Positions 56,129 through 64,000 of a stretch of 64,000 nt of DNA are shown here, in pieces. The notes under the pieces were generated by a model that searched no databases, had not been told where the DNA came from, and saw only the letters and a program-made list of their open reading frames with translations. The DNA comes from Marinobacter sp. ATCH36 (GTDB lineage: Bacteria; Pseudomonadota; Gammaproteobacteria; Pseudomonadales; Oleiphilaceae), in contig NZ_JAMJPL010000003.1 of the NCBI RefSeq assembly GCF_023555055.1, positions 248,001 through 312,000 on the forward strand, given 5' to 3'. The stretch's first letter is position 1, and each line of letters begins with the position of its first letter. A program made the position numbers and the translations under genes.

Positions 56129-58987
56129 TTAGGCCGGGCTCAGCCGGCACGCCGCATACTTGAACTCCGGAATCTTCCCATAAGGGTCCAGCGCCGGGTT
56201 GGTAAGCAGGTTCGCTGCCGCCTCCGCAAAGGCAAAGGGTATGAACACCATACCTTCGGGCATGGCCTGATCGACCCGTGCAGTCAGGGTAATGCTGCCA
56301 CGCCGGGTGGCGACCTGGATTGCATCGCCCGACGCTACGCCGAGGCGAACCATTTCCGATGGTGCCAGATAGGCGGCAGCCTCGGGCTCCCTTTCGTCCA
56401 GCACCCGACTGCGACGGGTCATGGCCCCGGTGTGCCAGTGCTCGAGCAGTCGGCCTGTGGTTAGAACGGTGGGATAAGCCTTATCCACCGGCTCGTCTGG
56501 CGGTAGCGGACGAGCCGGCGAGAATTTGGCCCGGCCACCCGCGCGAGGGAAAGCGTCAGAGAAGACCACATCCTGCCCAGGCCCGTCGTCGGCAGGGCAC
56601 GGATAGGTCACCGAGCCTTCGCGTTCCAGACGGAACCAGGAGATGTGATCGAGCGAGTGCATACCCTGTTTCATCTCGGCGAATACCTGCTCGGGGCCAT
56701 CGTAATCCCAATCCAGCCCGAAACGCCGGGCAATTTCCTGAATAATCCACCAGTCGGGCTTTGCTTCTCCCGGCGGCGCCAGCGCGGCGCGGCCCATTTG
56801 CACCTGCCGGTTGGTGTTGGTGACAGTACCGGATTTTTCTGACCAGGCGGCAGCAGGCAGGATGACGTCAGCAAACTGGGCGGTTTCTGTGACAAACAGA
56901 TCCTGCACCACCAGGTGTTCGAGTGCAGCAAGCGCAGCTCGGGCATGGGTCAGATCCGGGTCGGACATCGCGGGGTTTTCGCCGAGGATGTACATGCCCT
57001 TGATGGTGCCCGCCGTGATGGCGTCCATAATCTCCACAACGGTGAGCCCCGGCTCCGGGTCAAGTTTGGTGCTCCAGAGTTCTTCAAAAGCAGAGCGCAG
57101 CTGGGCATCGCCCACCGGTTGGTAGTCGGGCAGTACCATGGGAATCAGGCCGGCGTCCGAGGCGCCCTGAACATTGTTTTGGCCACGCAATGGATGCAGG
57201 CCGGTTCCGGGCCGACCGGTGTGGCCGCAGGTCAGGGCCATCGAGATCAGGCAGCGGGCATTATCGGTGCCGTGCACGTGCTGGGAAATGCCCATGCCCC
57301 AGAAGATCATCGCCCGCTCGGCACCTGCGTAGGCCCGGGCCACTTCGCGAATGGTGTCCGGTTCAACGCCACAGAGTGGGCTCATTGCCTCCGGCGTCAT
57401 GTCCGCGACACTAACTGCAAGTGCTTCGAAGCCTTCGGTGTGGTCGTCAATGTAGGCCTGATCGTAGAGTCCTTCGCTGATGATCACATTGAGCATGGCG
57501 TTGAAGAGCGACACGTCACCGCCCGGCGAAAAACGCAGGCTGCGCCATGCGTAGGCATCCAGCGCCTGGCCCCGGGGGTCGATGATAATCAGTTTGGTAC
57601 CGTTTCGTGCTGCCTGCTTGAAATAAGTGGCAGCCACCGGGTGGTTCACGGCCGGATTGCAGCCGGTGAGGATCACCACATCGGCCTGAAGCGCCTGCAT
57701 GAAGGAGGCAGTCACTGCGCCGGAGCCCAGGCACTCCATCAACGCTGCGACGGAGCTGGCGTGACAGAGCCGGGTGCAGTGGTCAACGTGGTTGGAGCCG
57801 AAACCGGTGCGCACCAGTTTCTGGAACAGCCAGGCTTCTTCGTTGGAGCACTTGGCGCTGCCAAAGCCGGCAAGCGCACTGGGACCGTGCATCCCTTTGA
57901 GCTCAGTTAGCCCGGTTGCGGCAAATTCCAGTGCCTCTTTCCAACTCGCCTCTCGAAAATGAGTAAGGGGGTTGGCCGGGTCAAAATCGGGGTCGAGGGC
58001 CTTGGGCATGCCCTCCCGGCGGATCAGCGGCCGGGTAAGCCGTGCCGGGTGCGCAGGGTAATCGAAGCCAAAGCGCCCCTTGACGCAAAGCCGGCCCTGG
58101 TTTGAGGGTCCGTCCCTGCCCTCAACAAAGAGGATGCGCCCTCGCTGCTCGCCATTTTGAGACGGCTCATCGTTCACGTGATAGGTCAGCTGGCAGCCAA
58201 CGCCGCAGTAGGGACACACGGAATCCACCGTGCGATCGGCCATGGCGGAGTCTCCGCGGCCTTTGGCATCAATCAGGGTGGCCGGCATCAGCGCCCCGGT
58301 CGGGCAGGCCTGCACGCATTCGCCGCAGGCAACGCAGGTGCTGTCTCCCATGGGGTCATCAAAGTCAAAGACCACCTTGGACGCCGCACCGCGGTGCGCC
58401 AGACCAATTACGTCATTGCCCTGCACTTCCCGGCAGGCACGCTCGCACAAGCCGCAGGTGATGCAGGCGTCCAGATTGACGTTCATGGCAGAGTGGGTGG
58501 CGTCATGGCCCTGAGCGTGAGGTAGCTCATTGGACCGTTCCGCGACATGATGAACCGTGGGCTCTTCCCGCTCAGAACGGGCCGGCAGACGCTGGCGGAC
58601 GGTACTGGCATCAATGGCCAGTTGATCCGCCGTATCCCACAGATGGCTTGAGCGATCCGGACTTTCTGTTCTCTCGGGTTGATCCGCCAACAACAATTCC
58701 AGCACCGTTTTACGGGCCGCCTGGACACGGCCGGAGCCCACGCTGCGAACAACCATGCCGGGCGCCGCCTCGCGAATACAGCTTGCGGCCAGCACCCGCT
58801 CACCCTCCACTTCCACCATGCAGGCGCGGCAATTGCCATCCGCGCGGTAACCTGGGGCGTCTTTGAAGCAGAGGTGCGGGATGGTCTCACCAGCGCGCTT
58901 GGCTACCTGCCAGAGTGTTTCGCCGGGGAACGCCTGAACGTCAGCGTCGTCCAGGGTCAGGGTGAAACTTATGCTGGAATGGCCCAT
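56129..58987 (-). CDS. fdhA: NAD-linked formate dehydrogenase, molybdenum catalytic subunit
   Basis: Oxidises formate to CO2 in the cytoplasm, passing electrons through iron-sulfur clusters to the NAD-reducing partner. The 952 residues include an N-terminal 2Fe-2S domain (~1-80, CRACMVEVEGE), paired 4Fe-4S motifs CITCGLCERAC and CVACGECVQACPTGAL (~157-225), and an MGD domain beginning VCPYCGVGCQ. The active-site residue is cysteine, C408 in RLCHASS, so this is a Cys enzyme and not a selenoprotein. AGGGAG precedes ATG 58987. It is 10 bp after the NuoEF-like subunit gene. The maturation factor FdhD is not in the window. Confidence 0.92.
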   Translation of the reverse strand: MGHSSISFTLTLDDADVQAFPGETLWQVAKRAGETIPHLCFKDAPGYRADGNCRACMVEVEGERVLAASCIREAAPGMVVRSVGSGRVQAARKTVLELLLADQPERTESPDRSSHLWDTADQLAIDASTVRQRLPARSEREEPTVHHVAERSNELPHAQGHDATHSAMNVNLDACITCGLCERACREVQGNDVIGLAHRGAASKVVFDFDDPMGDSTCVACGECVQACPTGALMPATLIDAKGRGDSAMADRTVDSVCPYCGVGCQLTYHVNDEPSQNGEQRGRILFVEGRDGPSNQGRLCVKGRFGFDYPAHPARLTRPLIRREGMPKALDPDFDPANPLTHFREASWKEALEFAATGLTELKGMHGPSALAGFGSAKCSNEEAWLFQKLVRTGFGSNHVDHCTRLCHASSVAALMECLGSGAVTASFMQALQADVVILTGCNPAVNHPVAATYFKQAARNGTKLIIIDPRGQALDAYAWRSLRFSPGGDVSLFNAMLNVIISEGLYDQAYIDDHTEGFEALAVSVADMTPEAMSPLCGVEPDTIREVARAYAGAERAMIFWGMGISQHVHGTDNARCLISMALTCGHTGRPGTGLHPLRGQNNVQGASDAGLIPMVLPDYQPVGDAQLRSAFEELWSTKLDPEPGLTVVEIMDAITAGTIKGMYILGENPAMSDPDLTHARAALAALEHLVVQDLFVTETAQFADVILPAAAWSEKSGTVTNTNRQVQMGRAALAPPGEAKPDWWIIQEIARRFGLDWDYDGPEQVFAEMKQGMHSLDHISWFRLEREGSVTYPCPADDGPGQDVVFSDAFPRAGGRAKFSPARPLPPDEPVDKAYPTVLTTGRLLEHWHTGAMTRRSRVLDEREPEAAAYLAPSEMVRLGVASGDAIQVATRRGSITLTARVDQAMPEGMVFIPFAFAEAAANLLTNPALDPYGKIPEFKYAACRLSPA

Positions 58988-58997
58988 GGCGGTCTCC

Positions 58998-60713
58998 CTA
59001 CCCTTTTGCGATCAGGTTGTGGCTGGCGAGTTCGCTGCGAAAATCGCGAAGCAGACTCAGCACCGGATTGGGTGCAGCTTGGCCCAGACCGCAGATGGAG
59101 GCATCCGCCATCACCCCGGCCAGCTGCTGGAGCGTTTCCTCATCCCAGGTTTTTCGTTCCAGCAAGGTGAGCATTTTCTCGGTGCCGACGCGGCAGGGCG
59201 TGCACTGCCCGCAGGATTCATCCGCGAAGAAACCCAGAAGGTTGGAGGCTGCAGCGGCCAAGTCGTCCTGATCGGACAAAACAATCACCGCGGCGGAGCC
59301 GATAAAACAGCCGTGTTCCTGCAGGGTGTCGAAGTCCAGGGGGATGTCGGCTTTGCTGGCGGGCAGTATTCCGCCGGAGGCTCCGCCAGGCAGATAGGCC
59401 AGCAGGCGATGCCCTTCGGCCATGCCGCCGCAAAACTCCTCAATCAACTCATTGAGGGTGATCCCCGCCGGGGCAAGGTGCACGCCGGGCTGGGCAACCC
59501 GCCCGGAGACCGAAAAGCTGCGAAGCCCTTTACGACCATGTCGCCCCTGGCTGGCGAACCATTCGGCACCCTGGGCATGGATGCGCGGGATCCAGTAGAC
59601 CGTTTCGACATTGTTGACCAGGGTGGGCTGACCAAACAGCCCTTTCTGAGCAACGAACGGGGGGCGATGGCGGGGCTTGCCGGGTTTGCCCTCCAGGGAT
59701 TCGATCAGGGCTGATTCCTCACCGCAGATATAGGCGCCGGCGCCACGACGCAGGATCACAAAGCCAGGCTCAATGAATCCGGCCGCTTCCAGTTCGGCAA
59801 TGGCCTCCTTCAATACCCTGAGAAGGCCGGGGTATTCGTCCCGCAGGTAAATGTACAGAGCCTTTGCCTCGACTGCCCAGGCGCTGACCAGTGCGCCCTC
59901 CAGGAAGACATGGGGCTCGCGTTCCAGGTAATAGCGATCCTTGAAGGTGCCCGGTTCGCCCTCGTCGGCGTTGATTACCGCGTAGCGCGGCCCCGGCTCA
60001 GCCCTCACTGCCTGCCATTTGCGGTAGGTGGGAAATCCGGCGCCGCCCAGTCCCCGCAGGCCGGCCTGCTCAAGTTCCTGCGCCAGGGATTCGACGCTCA
60101 CCCGGCCTTCACGGCAATCTGCCAGCAACCCATAACCACCCGCGGAACGGTAATCCGCCAGACTCGGCCAGCGGATTTCTTCTGGTCGAACCTGCCCATG
60201 CTCTACGGCGTCACCCACATTGAACGCATTGGCATGGCACACATGATGATGCCCAACGGCCACCACCGGCGCTGTATCGCAGCGCCCCATGCAGGGCGCG
60301 CGCAGTACCCGAACCCGGGCGGGATCAGCCCCGTCAACCAAATCCTGATGCAGTGCTTCCGCCCCGGCCAGCTGGCAGGAAAGTGAGTCACACACCCGCA
60401 GGGTTATCTCGGCCGGCGGCACCTGTTCATCGTGAGTAACATCAAAGTGGGCGTAAAAGGTGGCCGTTTCATAAATGGCGGCCATGGGAAGATTCATGAA
60501 AGCAGCCAGGGCCCGGAGCCGTGGCATGGAGAGATAACCGTAGTTGTCCTGCAGTGCATGCAGGTGCTCGATCAGGCGATCACGGTGGCGCAGCGATGAA
60601 TCGATTCGTTCGTCACCGATCAGATCCCGCAGTTCCGACAGTAAAGCCGTTTCCAGTTGACGGCCCCGAAGCGCGGAGCGCCGGCGTTTGACCGTCTTAT
60701 CGTCTGTGCTCAT
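58998..60713 (-). CDS. fdhB: NAD-linked formate dehydrogenase, NuoE-NuoF fusion subunit
   Basis: A 571-residue diaphorase subunit in which a NuoE-like 2Fe-2S domain (~1-170) is fused to a NuoF-like domain with FMN and NAD sites and a 4Fe-4S motif. Visible motifs are CDSLSCQ and APCMGRCDTAP (NuoE-type cysteines), GLGGAGFPTYRKW (FMN site), NADEGEPGTFKDRYYL (NAD site), GAGAYICGEESALIESLEG, and SCGQCTPCRVG (4Fe-4S). Many related systems use separate gamma and beta subunits; here they are one chain. The ATG at 60713 is used; an extension to 60788 lacks support. Confidence 0.92.
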   Translation of the reverse strand: MSTDDKTVKRRRSALRGRQLETALLSELRDLIGDERIDSSLRHRDRLIEHLHALQDNYGYLSMPRLRALAAFMNLPMAAIYETATFYAHFDVTHDEQVPPAEITLRVCDSLSCQLAGAEALHQDLVDGADPARVRVLRAPCMGRCDTAPVVAVGHHHVCHANAFNVGDAVEHGQVRPEEIRWPSLADYRSAGGYGLLADCREGRVSVESLAQELEQAGLRGLGGAGFPTYRKWQAVRAEPGPRYAVINADEGEPGTFKDRYYLEREPHVFLEGALVSAWAVEAKALYIYLRDEYPGLLRVLKEAIAELEAAGFIEPGFVILRRGAGAYICGEESALIESLEGKPGKPRHRPPFVAQKGLFGQPTLVNNVETVYWIPRIHAQGAEWFASQGRHGRKGLRSFSVSGRVAQPGVHLAPAGITLNELIEEFCGGMAEGHRLLAYLPGGASGGILPASKADIPLDFDTLQEHGCFIGSAAVIVLSDQDDLAAAASNLLGFFADESCGQCTPCRVGTEKMLTLLERKTWDEETLQQLAGVMADASICGLGQAAPNPVLSLLRDFRSELASHNLIAKG

Positions 60714-61003
60714 TGTTTTTGACCAGACCCCTGGGTACAAAAGACAGCCTTGGTGGCTGGCCTGACTATTTAACATTGATTGAAGCATATCCGGCTGGGT
60801 CGCCGCCAGCAGCCTGTCGGACTTGCACCTGACAACGTCGTTTTTAGTTGCCCTGTTCTTTAGGCTGCTGGCCTCTTTTCAATCCACCGGGTACCGACAG
60901 CAATTGATGTAATCCACTGTTCGAGAGAAGATAACGTTCTCAGACTTCACGGGCGAAACCTGTGCCCCCTCTGCAAACCAACAACCACAAAAAGAGACTT
61001 GCC

Positions 61004-61786
61004 ATGAAACTCAAAGATTCCGTCGCCATTGTCACCGGCTCCTCCTCCGGTATCGGCGCCGCCATCGCCCGCCTGTTTGCCGAACACGGATGCCACGTGG
61101 CGATCAACTACAGTAACAATGAAGACGGCGCCCGGGCGGTAGCCGCCGACTGCGAGAAGCATGGTGTAAAAACCCTGGTAATGCGCGCCGATGTGGCGGA
61201 GGACGCCGACTGCCGCGCCCTGGTGGACGCCACCCTGGATCAGCTAGGCCGTGTTGATATCCTGGTAAACAACGCTGGCACCACCAAATTCTGTGATCAC
61301 GCCAACCTCGACGGCCTCGACAAACAGGACTTTCTCGACCTGTACGCCGTCAATACCGTGGGCCCCTACCAGATGACCCGTGCCGCCGAGAAAGCCCTGC
61401 GGGCCAATGGTTCCGGGCACATCATCAACATGGCTTCCATTGCCGGCCTCGCTGGCATCGGCAGTTCCATTGCCTATGCCGCCTCGAAGGGCGCCCTGGT
61501 AACCATGACCCGCTCCCTGGCCCGGATCATGGGCCCGGAAGTCCGAGTCAATGCCGTCTGTCCCGGTTTCGTACAGGGTGAATGGCTGAAAAAGGGCCTG
61601 GGCGAAGACAAGTATGACGCGGTACTGGAGAAGACCAAGGGTGCCTCGCCCCTGCATGATGCCGCCTCACCGGAAACCGTAGCCGACGTCTGCCTGGGCC
61701 TGATCATCGGCGGCGACCTGACCACAGGGGAAACCATCCTCATCGACGGTGGCGCTCACCTGGGTATGGCGCCGGTCCGTCGCTAA
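61004..61786 (+). CDS. Short-chain dehydrogenase/reductase (SDR)
   Basis: A 260-residue classical SDR. Rossmann motif TGSSSGIG (~11-18), NNAG (~89-92), and triad S145, Y158, K162 are present. The substrate is unknown. ATG 61004 with AGAG upstream is used in preference to an earlier in-frame start at 60962. It is 48 bp before a PanE-family gene on the same strand, and the two may act on a common hydroxy or keto acid. It is divergent from the formate dehydrogenase operon across a 290-bp gap in which no clear promoter was recognised. Confidence 0.87.
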   Translation: MKLKDSVAIVTGSSSGIGAAIARLFAEHGCHVAINYSNNEDGARAVAADCEKHGVKTLVMRADVAEDADCRALVDATLDQLGRVDILVNNAGTTKFCDHANLDGLDKQDFLDLYAVNTVGPYQMTRAAEKALRANGSGHIINMASIAGLAGIGSSIAYAASKGALVTMTRSLARIMGPEVRVNAVCPGFVQGEWLKKGLGEDKYDAVLEKTKGASPLHDAASPETVADVCLGLIIGGDLTTGETILIDGGAHLGMAPVRR

Positions 61787-61834
61787 CAGCCCTGAGCAGA
61801 GGGATCCACTTCGAAACAACGAGATCGTCCTGAC

Positions 61835-62770
61835 ATGAGCAATAAACCCAGCATTCTGATCGTCGGCGCGGGCGCCATTGGCAGTTTTTATGGCGCCATC
61901 CTCAAAAAAGCCGGTTGTAGCGTCAGCACCGTGGTGCGCTCCGAATACGACGCGGTGAAAGCCAACGGCATAACCATTTCGAGCCCCCTGGGGGACCTCT
62001 CCTACCGACCAGATCATCTCTACCGTGGCGGCGACACACCAGTGGCAGAACCGGATTACCTGATCCTGTGTGTGAAGGTACTGCCGGGCGTAGACCGCGC
62101 CGCCCTGGTCAAACCCTGGATGGGCAGCACCACCCGCCTGGTGCTGATCGAAAATGGTCTGGACATCGAACGGGAGCTGGCCGAAGCCTACCCGGACAAT
62201 CCCCTCATCAGCTGTCTGGCCTTCATCGCTGCGAGCCGCACGGAACCTGGCGTGGTCGAGCACAAGGCCTATGGCAAGCTGGTCATGGGCCGCTACCCCA
62301 AAGGCATCGACGACAACTGCCGGGAATTGTCACAACTGTTCATGGACGGCGGCATCCGCATCGACCTGACCGAGCAGGTTGAGGGTGAGCGCTGGCGCAA
62401 GTGCCTGTGGAACACCCCATTCAATCCCCTGTCGGTCATCGCCAATGGCGCTGACACCCGGACCATTCTGGACACCGAAGGTGGTGAGGATCTGATCCGT
62501 GCCATGATCCGTGAAGTCATGGACGTCGCTGCCGCCGAAGGCTACCCCATGGACGACAAGGTGATCGAGCAGAACATTACCGGTACCCGAAAGATGCCGC
62601 CTTACAAGAACAGCATGGCGGTGGACTACCTCAATGGCCGGCCCATCGAGCGGGAGGCCGTACTGGGCAATGTGGTGACCATCGCACAACGTCATGGCAT
62701 TCCGGTACCGCACCTGAACACCGTGCTGGTGACGCTGAAAATGCGGGCGGCGCTGGAAGGCCGGGACTGA
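61835..62770 (+). CDS. PanE/ApbA-family 2-dehydropantoate 2-reductase-like protein
   Basis: A 311-residue NADPH-dependent ketoacid reductase. The nucleotide motif is GAGAIGSFYG (~11-20), the conserved KLVMGRYPKG and WRKCLWNTPFNPLSVIANG segments follow, and the C-terminal domain has TRKMPPYKNSMAVDYLNGRPIE, the PanE substrate motif with active-site-type lysine. Members reduce 2-dehydropantoate for coenzyme A synthesis, but family paralogues act on other 2-keto acids, and the linkage to an SDR gene argues for the latter. Confidence 0.87.
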   Translation: MSNKPSILIVGAGAIGSFYGAILKKAGCSVSTVVRSEYDAVKANGITISSPLGDLSYRPDHLYRGGDTPVAEPDYLILCVKVLPGVDRAALVKPWMGSTTRLVLIENGLDIERELAEAYPDNPLISCLAFIAASRTEPGVVEHKAYGKLVMGRYPKGIDDNCRELSQLFMDGGIRIDLTEQVEGERWRKCLWNTPFNPLSVIANGADTRTILDTEGGEDLIRAMIREVMDVAAAEGYPMDDKVIEQNITGTRKMPPYKNSMAVDYLNGRPIEREAVLGNVVTIAQRHGIPVPHLNTVLVTLKMRAALEGRD

Positions 62771-62790
62771 CCGCAACAAAGCACACCCCA

Positions 62791-62827
62791 AAGCGATGAA
62801 AAAGAAGCTAACTATTTTCTATCGCTT
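62791..62827. repeat. Inverted repeat downstream of PanE gene, possible terminator
   Basis: AAGCGAT (62791-62797) and ATCGCTT (62821-62827) are exact inverted copies; AAAA and TTTT just inside add further pairing across small bulges. The stem would end the PanE-family transcript or, in the other direction, follow the tRNA-Cys gene. No U-tract follows, so its termination role is uncertain. Confidence 0.4.
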
Positions 62828-62839
62828 CAAGTTGCTATA

Positions 62840-62859
62840 AAAAATGGAGAAAAATGGAG
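62840..62859. repeat. Tandem 10-bp direct repeat at the tRNA-fragment end
   Basis: AAAAATGGAG occurs twice without a gap (62840-62849 and 62850-62859). The second copy contains the TGGAG that encodes the complement of the tRNA 3' CTCCA. It may be a microduplication made when DNA was inserted here, or chance. Confidence 0.3.
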
Positions 62860-62898
62860 GCGCGGGTCGGAATCGAACCGGCGTTAACGGAGTTGCAG
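62855..62898 (-). tRNA. 3' fragment of tRNA-Cys(GCA), probable attachment site
   Basis: On the minus strand, about 44 nt match the 3' part of a tRNA-Cys: anticodon loop with GCA (62894-62896), the 3' side of the anticodon stem TCCGT, variable loop, T-arm GGTTCGATTCC, acceptor 3' strand CCGCGCC, discriminator T (U73, typical of tRNA-Cys) and an encoded CCA. Left of the loop the match stops: there is no complementary 5' anticodon stem, D-arm or 5' acceptor strand. Such 3' fragments mark one end of an element integrated into a tRNA gene. The intact copy would be at the other end, outside the window to the right. Confidence 0.8.
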
Positions 62899-63398
62899 GA
62901 CGAACATCCAGAATGCTTTTTTTCTTTTTAATACAATGACCTGGAAAGTATTCCTCCGATATAAACTACGCCCATTGGGTTTTTATAAAATCGTTTCCGC
63001 TCAATAAGTTACATTTTTATTTTTTGGGTAAATTACCGCGCTTCCCCTGGATCGAAGAGGGTCACATTCCAGAACGGTCGAGCAGCAGACGGCCGCACCT
63101 GGATTCAGACGATTCAGAACATTGGGAAAACCCAAATCCGTAGCGGCACTGACAAAAGCAAAGCCGGCCGCATCGACACTACTTGCAACCAATTCATGTC
63201 ACTGATGTAGCCTGAAAACCATCGGGTAAAAGCGACCTGAATATGTTTGCGGTCTGGCGACAGCAAGGTTCTACTTCGTTTCCAGGGACGCTTTTCGGGG
63301 TAAGTCCATGCCCCTAATGTTTGGTTGGAAGCCCTGATCGTCAGAGTAGTGCTCGGAAATCAGGCAGTTATGGGTGGCTGTTGAGGATATATCCCAGC
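62899..63398. other. 500-bp stretch without a recognisable gene, next to the tRNA fragment
   Basis: After the tRNA fragment the sequence has a run of T (62913-62925), an AT-rich part near 62930-63025, and then mixed sequence. A 63-codon minus-strand frame at 63001-63192 is low in coding character. No integrase, inverted repeat or promoter was seen. It is probably non-coding sequence or decayed genes at the end of an integrated element. Confidence 0.4.
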
Positions 63399-63830
63399 TC
63401 AATCGATGGGCTGACGCAGTTGGATAACTTCCCAAGCTGGCTTTTCCTGAAGGCGGCTGAATAACTCCTCAGTGTCCAATCGCAGTAGGTCGTCAGGCAC
63501 TGCTGCGTGCAGCTTCCGCAGTTCGCTCGAGGAGCTCGAGATATTTTTAAAAAGATCCCATCTGATGTCGCGAATGAACCTTTTCGAATCTACTGACATT
63601 GCCGGCTTAAAGGGCCACCAGCAAAAGATACACAGTGGATGAACAACGTCCACCCCCGGCCAAAACCTACGGCTCAAAAGCTCAGCTCGCCGCTGCCCAA
63701 GCTCCCAACCTCCAACTACGATTTCATTACTATTTTCATGTGGCATAGCGGTTAGACTCACCACATTTTCGAAAACTTCTATCCAATTCTCGTCGCTCCA
63801 TTCTTCCGATGTCGAGTTTGAAATTGACAT
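63399..63830 (-). CDS. Unknown 143-residue protein in the likely island end
   Basis: An open frame of 143 codons. The start at ATG 63830 has GGAGG seven to eight bases before it, strong evidence that it is real. The product is soluble, rich in tryptophan, with WWPFKP, DDLLRLDTEELF and an acidic Ser-rich start. No family is recognised. It is 12 bp downstream of a membrane-protein gene that runs off the right edge, so the two form an operon. Its base use is AT-richer than the backbone, fitting a transferred region. Confidence 0.6.
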   Translation of the reverse strand: MSISNSTSEEWSDENWIEVFENVVSLTAMPHENSNEIVVGGWELGQRRAELLSRRFWPGVDVVHPLCIFCWWPFKPAMSVDSKRFIRDIRWDLFKNISSSSSELRKLHAAVPDDLLRLDTEELFSRLQEKPAWEVIQLRQPID

Positions 63831-63842
63831 GATTTGCCTCCG

Positions 63843-64000
63843 TTAAGCGTAAACAGCAGTATATATTCCGGAAACTAACCAAATCATCCCTATTAGCAAG
63901 GCAGCCAACTGAGGACCAAATGGAATTCCGGTCAGCATGTCTCTTACGACGTTATATTTTTGGCTTCTCATTGGAATCAGGAAAAGAAGGAACAAGCCAA
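63843..64000 (-). CDS. Small membrane protein, N-terminus cut off by window edge
   Basis: A minus-strand frame enters from the right edge and ends in TAA at 63845-63843. The 52 visible codons read a hydrophobic segment (GLFLLFLIP), a polar loop with MRSQKYNVVRDM, and a second hydrophobic helix (LAALLIGMIWLVSGIYTAVYA), so at least two membrane segments. No family is recognised. It lies 12 bp upstream of the 143-residue gene. Confidence 0.55.
   Translation of the reverse strand, partial: GLFLLFLIPMRSQKYNVVRDMLTGIPFGPQLAALLIGMIWLVSGIYTAVYA

Noticed and set aside
60714..61003. Regulatory RNA or operator in the formate dehydrogenase/SDR divergent gap
   Set aside because: Only short weak dyads (for example GAGAA-N7-TTCTC) were seen; they do not rise above chance.
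62913..62925. T-run after the tRNA fragment as an intrinsic terminator
   Set aside because: No hairpin precedes it on either strand.
63001..63192. 63-codon minus-strand frame next to the tRNA fragment
   Set aside because: No ribosome site, the frame reads as low-complexity mixed residues, and it lies in AT-rich sequence where frames arise by chance.

Overview
The window looks like chromosome of a marine, heterotrophic gammaproteobacterium, most simply a Marinobacter-like organism. This is inferred from gene content (malate:quinone oxidoreductase, a complete type II secretion pseudopilin cluster, TRAP transport, DabAB, formate dehydrogenase, an AGPS-like/GlpD/kinase trio) and moderately high GC. 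No rRNA operon, CRISPR array, insertion sequence or integrase gene was seen. The genes are dense and mostly intact, and the last ~1.1 kb is visibly different.

Layout. 0-3.1 kb: two divergent sensors with related N-terminal helical domains, one cut by the left edge and one a GGDEF/EAL protein. 3.1-6.4 kb: two TCA-cycle genes, mqo and an unusual 578-residue isocitrate dehydrogenase with an internal duplication. 6.6-11 kb: a small secreted protein, a chemoreceptor, two very small proteins, a gene of unknown function. 11-17 kb: fabH, then dabB-dabA (inorganic carbon uptake) with a divergent LysR regulator. 17-20.4 kb: Baeyer-Villiger-type monooxygenase, GntR regulator with a clear palindromic operator, and a bile-acid:sodium-symporter-family carrier. 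20.4-26.3 kb: a J-domain-like membrane protein without HPD, divergent from an operon coding for a TonB-dependent receptor, a periplasmic binding protein and a hybrid histidine kinase, with a perfect 11-bp inverted repeat between them. 26.3-37.7 kb: glutathione reductase, an acetyltransferase, the type II secretion genes gspE-M, and divergent gspC followed by a LapG-like protease; no gspD is present. 37.8-42.6 kb: a tightly coupled AGPS-like/GlpD-like/FGGY-kinase operon, a candidate ether-lipid or alkylglycerol pathway. 42.7-48.1 kb: CtaG and SCO copper-handling proteins, a TRAP transporter and a PhaB/FabG-type reductase.

48.3-54 kb is the most interesting block: a four-gene SMC/condensin-type operon (TOPRIM protein, SMC ATPase, kleisin, MksE-like protein) of the Mks/Wadjet class, in the order G-B-F-E rather than the usual F-E-B-G (JetABCD), with an 8-bp overlap at all three junctions. 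54-56.1 kb: a CIA30-like protein and an ArsR regulator with a permease, including an apparently leaderless arsR promoter. 56.1-62.8 kb: NAD-linked formate dehydrogenase (a NuoEF-like fusion plus a molybdenum subunit), a short-chain dehydrogenase and a PanE-family reductase.

At 62.86 kb lies a 44-nt 3' fragment of tRNA-Cys(GCA). Its 5' half is missing, which is the signature of an attachment site. Sequence to its right (AT-richer, unknown genes) is therefore probably the end of an integrative element that continues beyond the window. All identifications come from reading motifs and architecture by eye; no database search was run.
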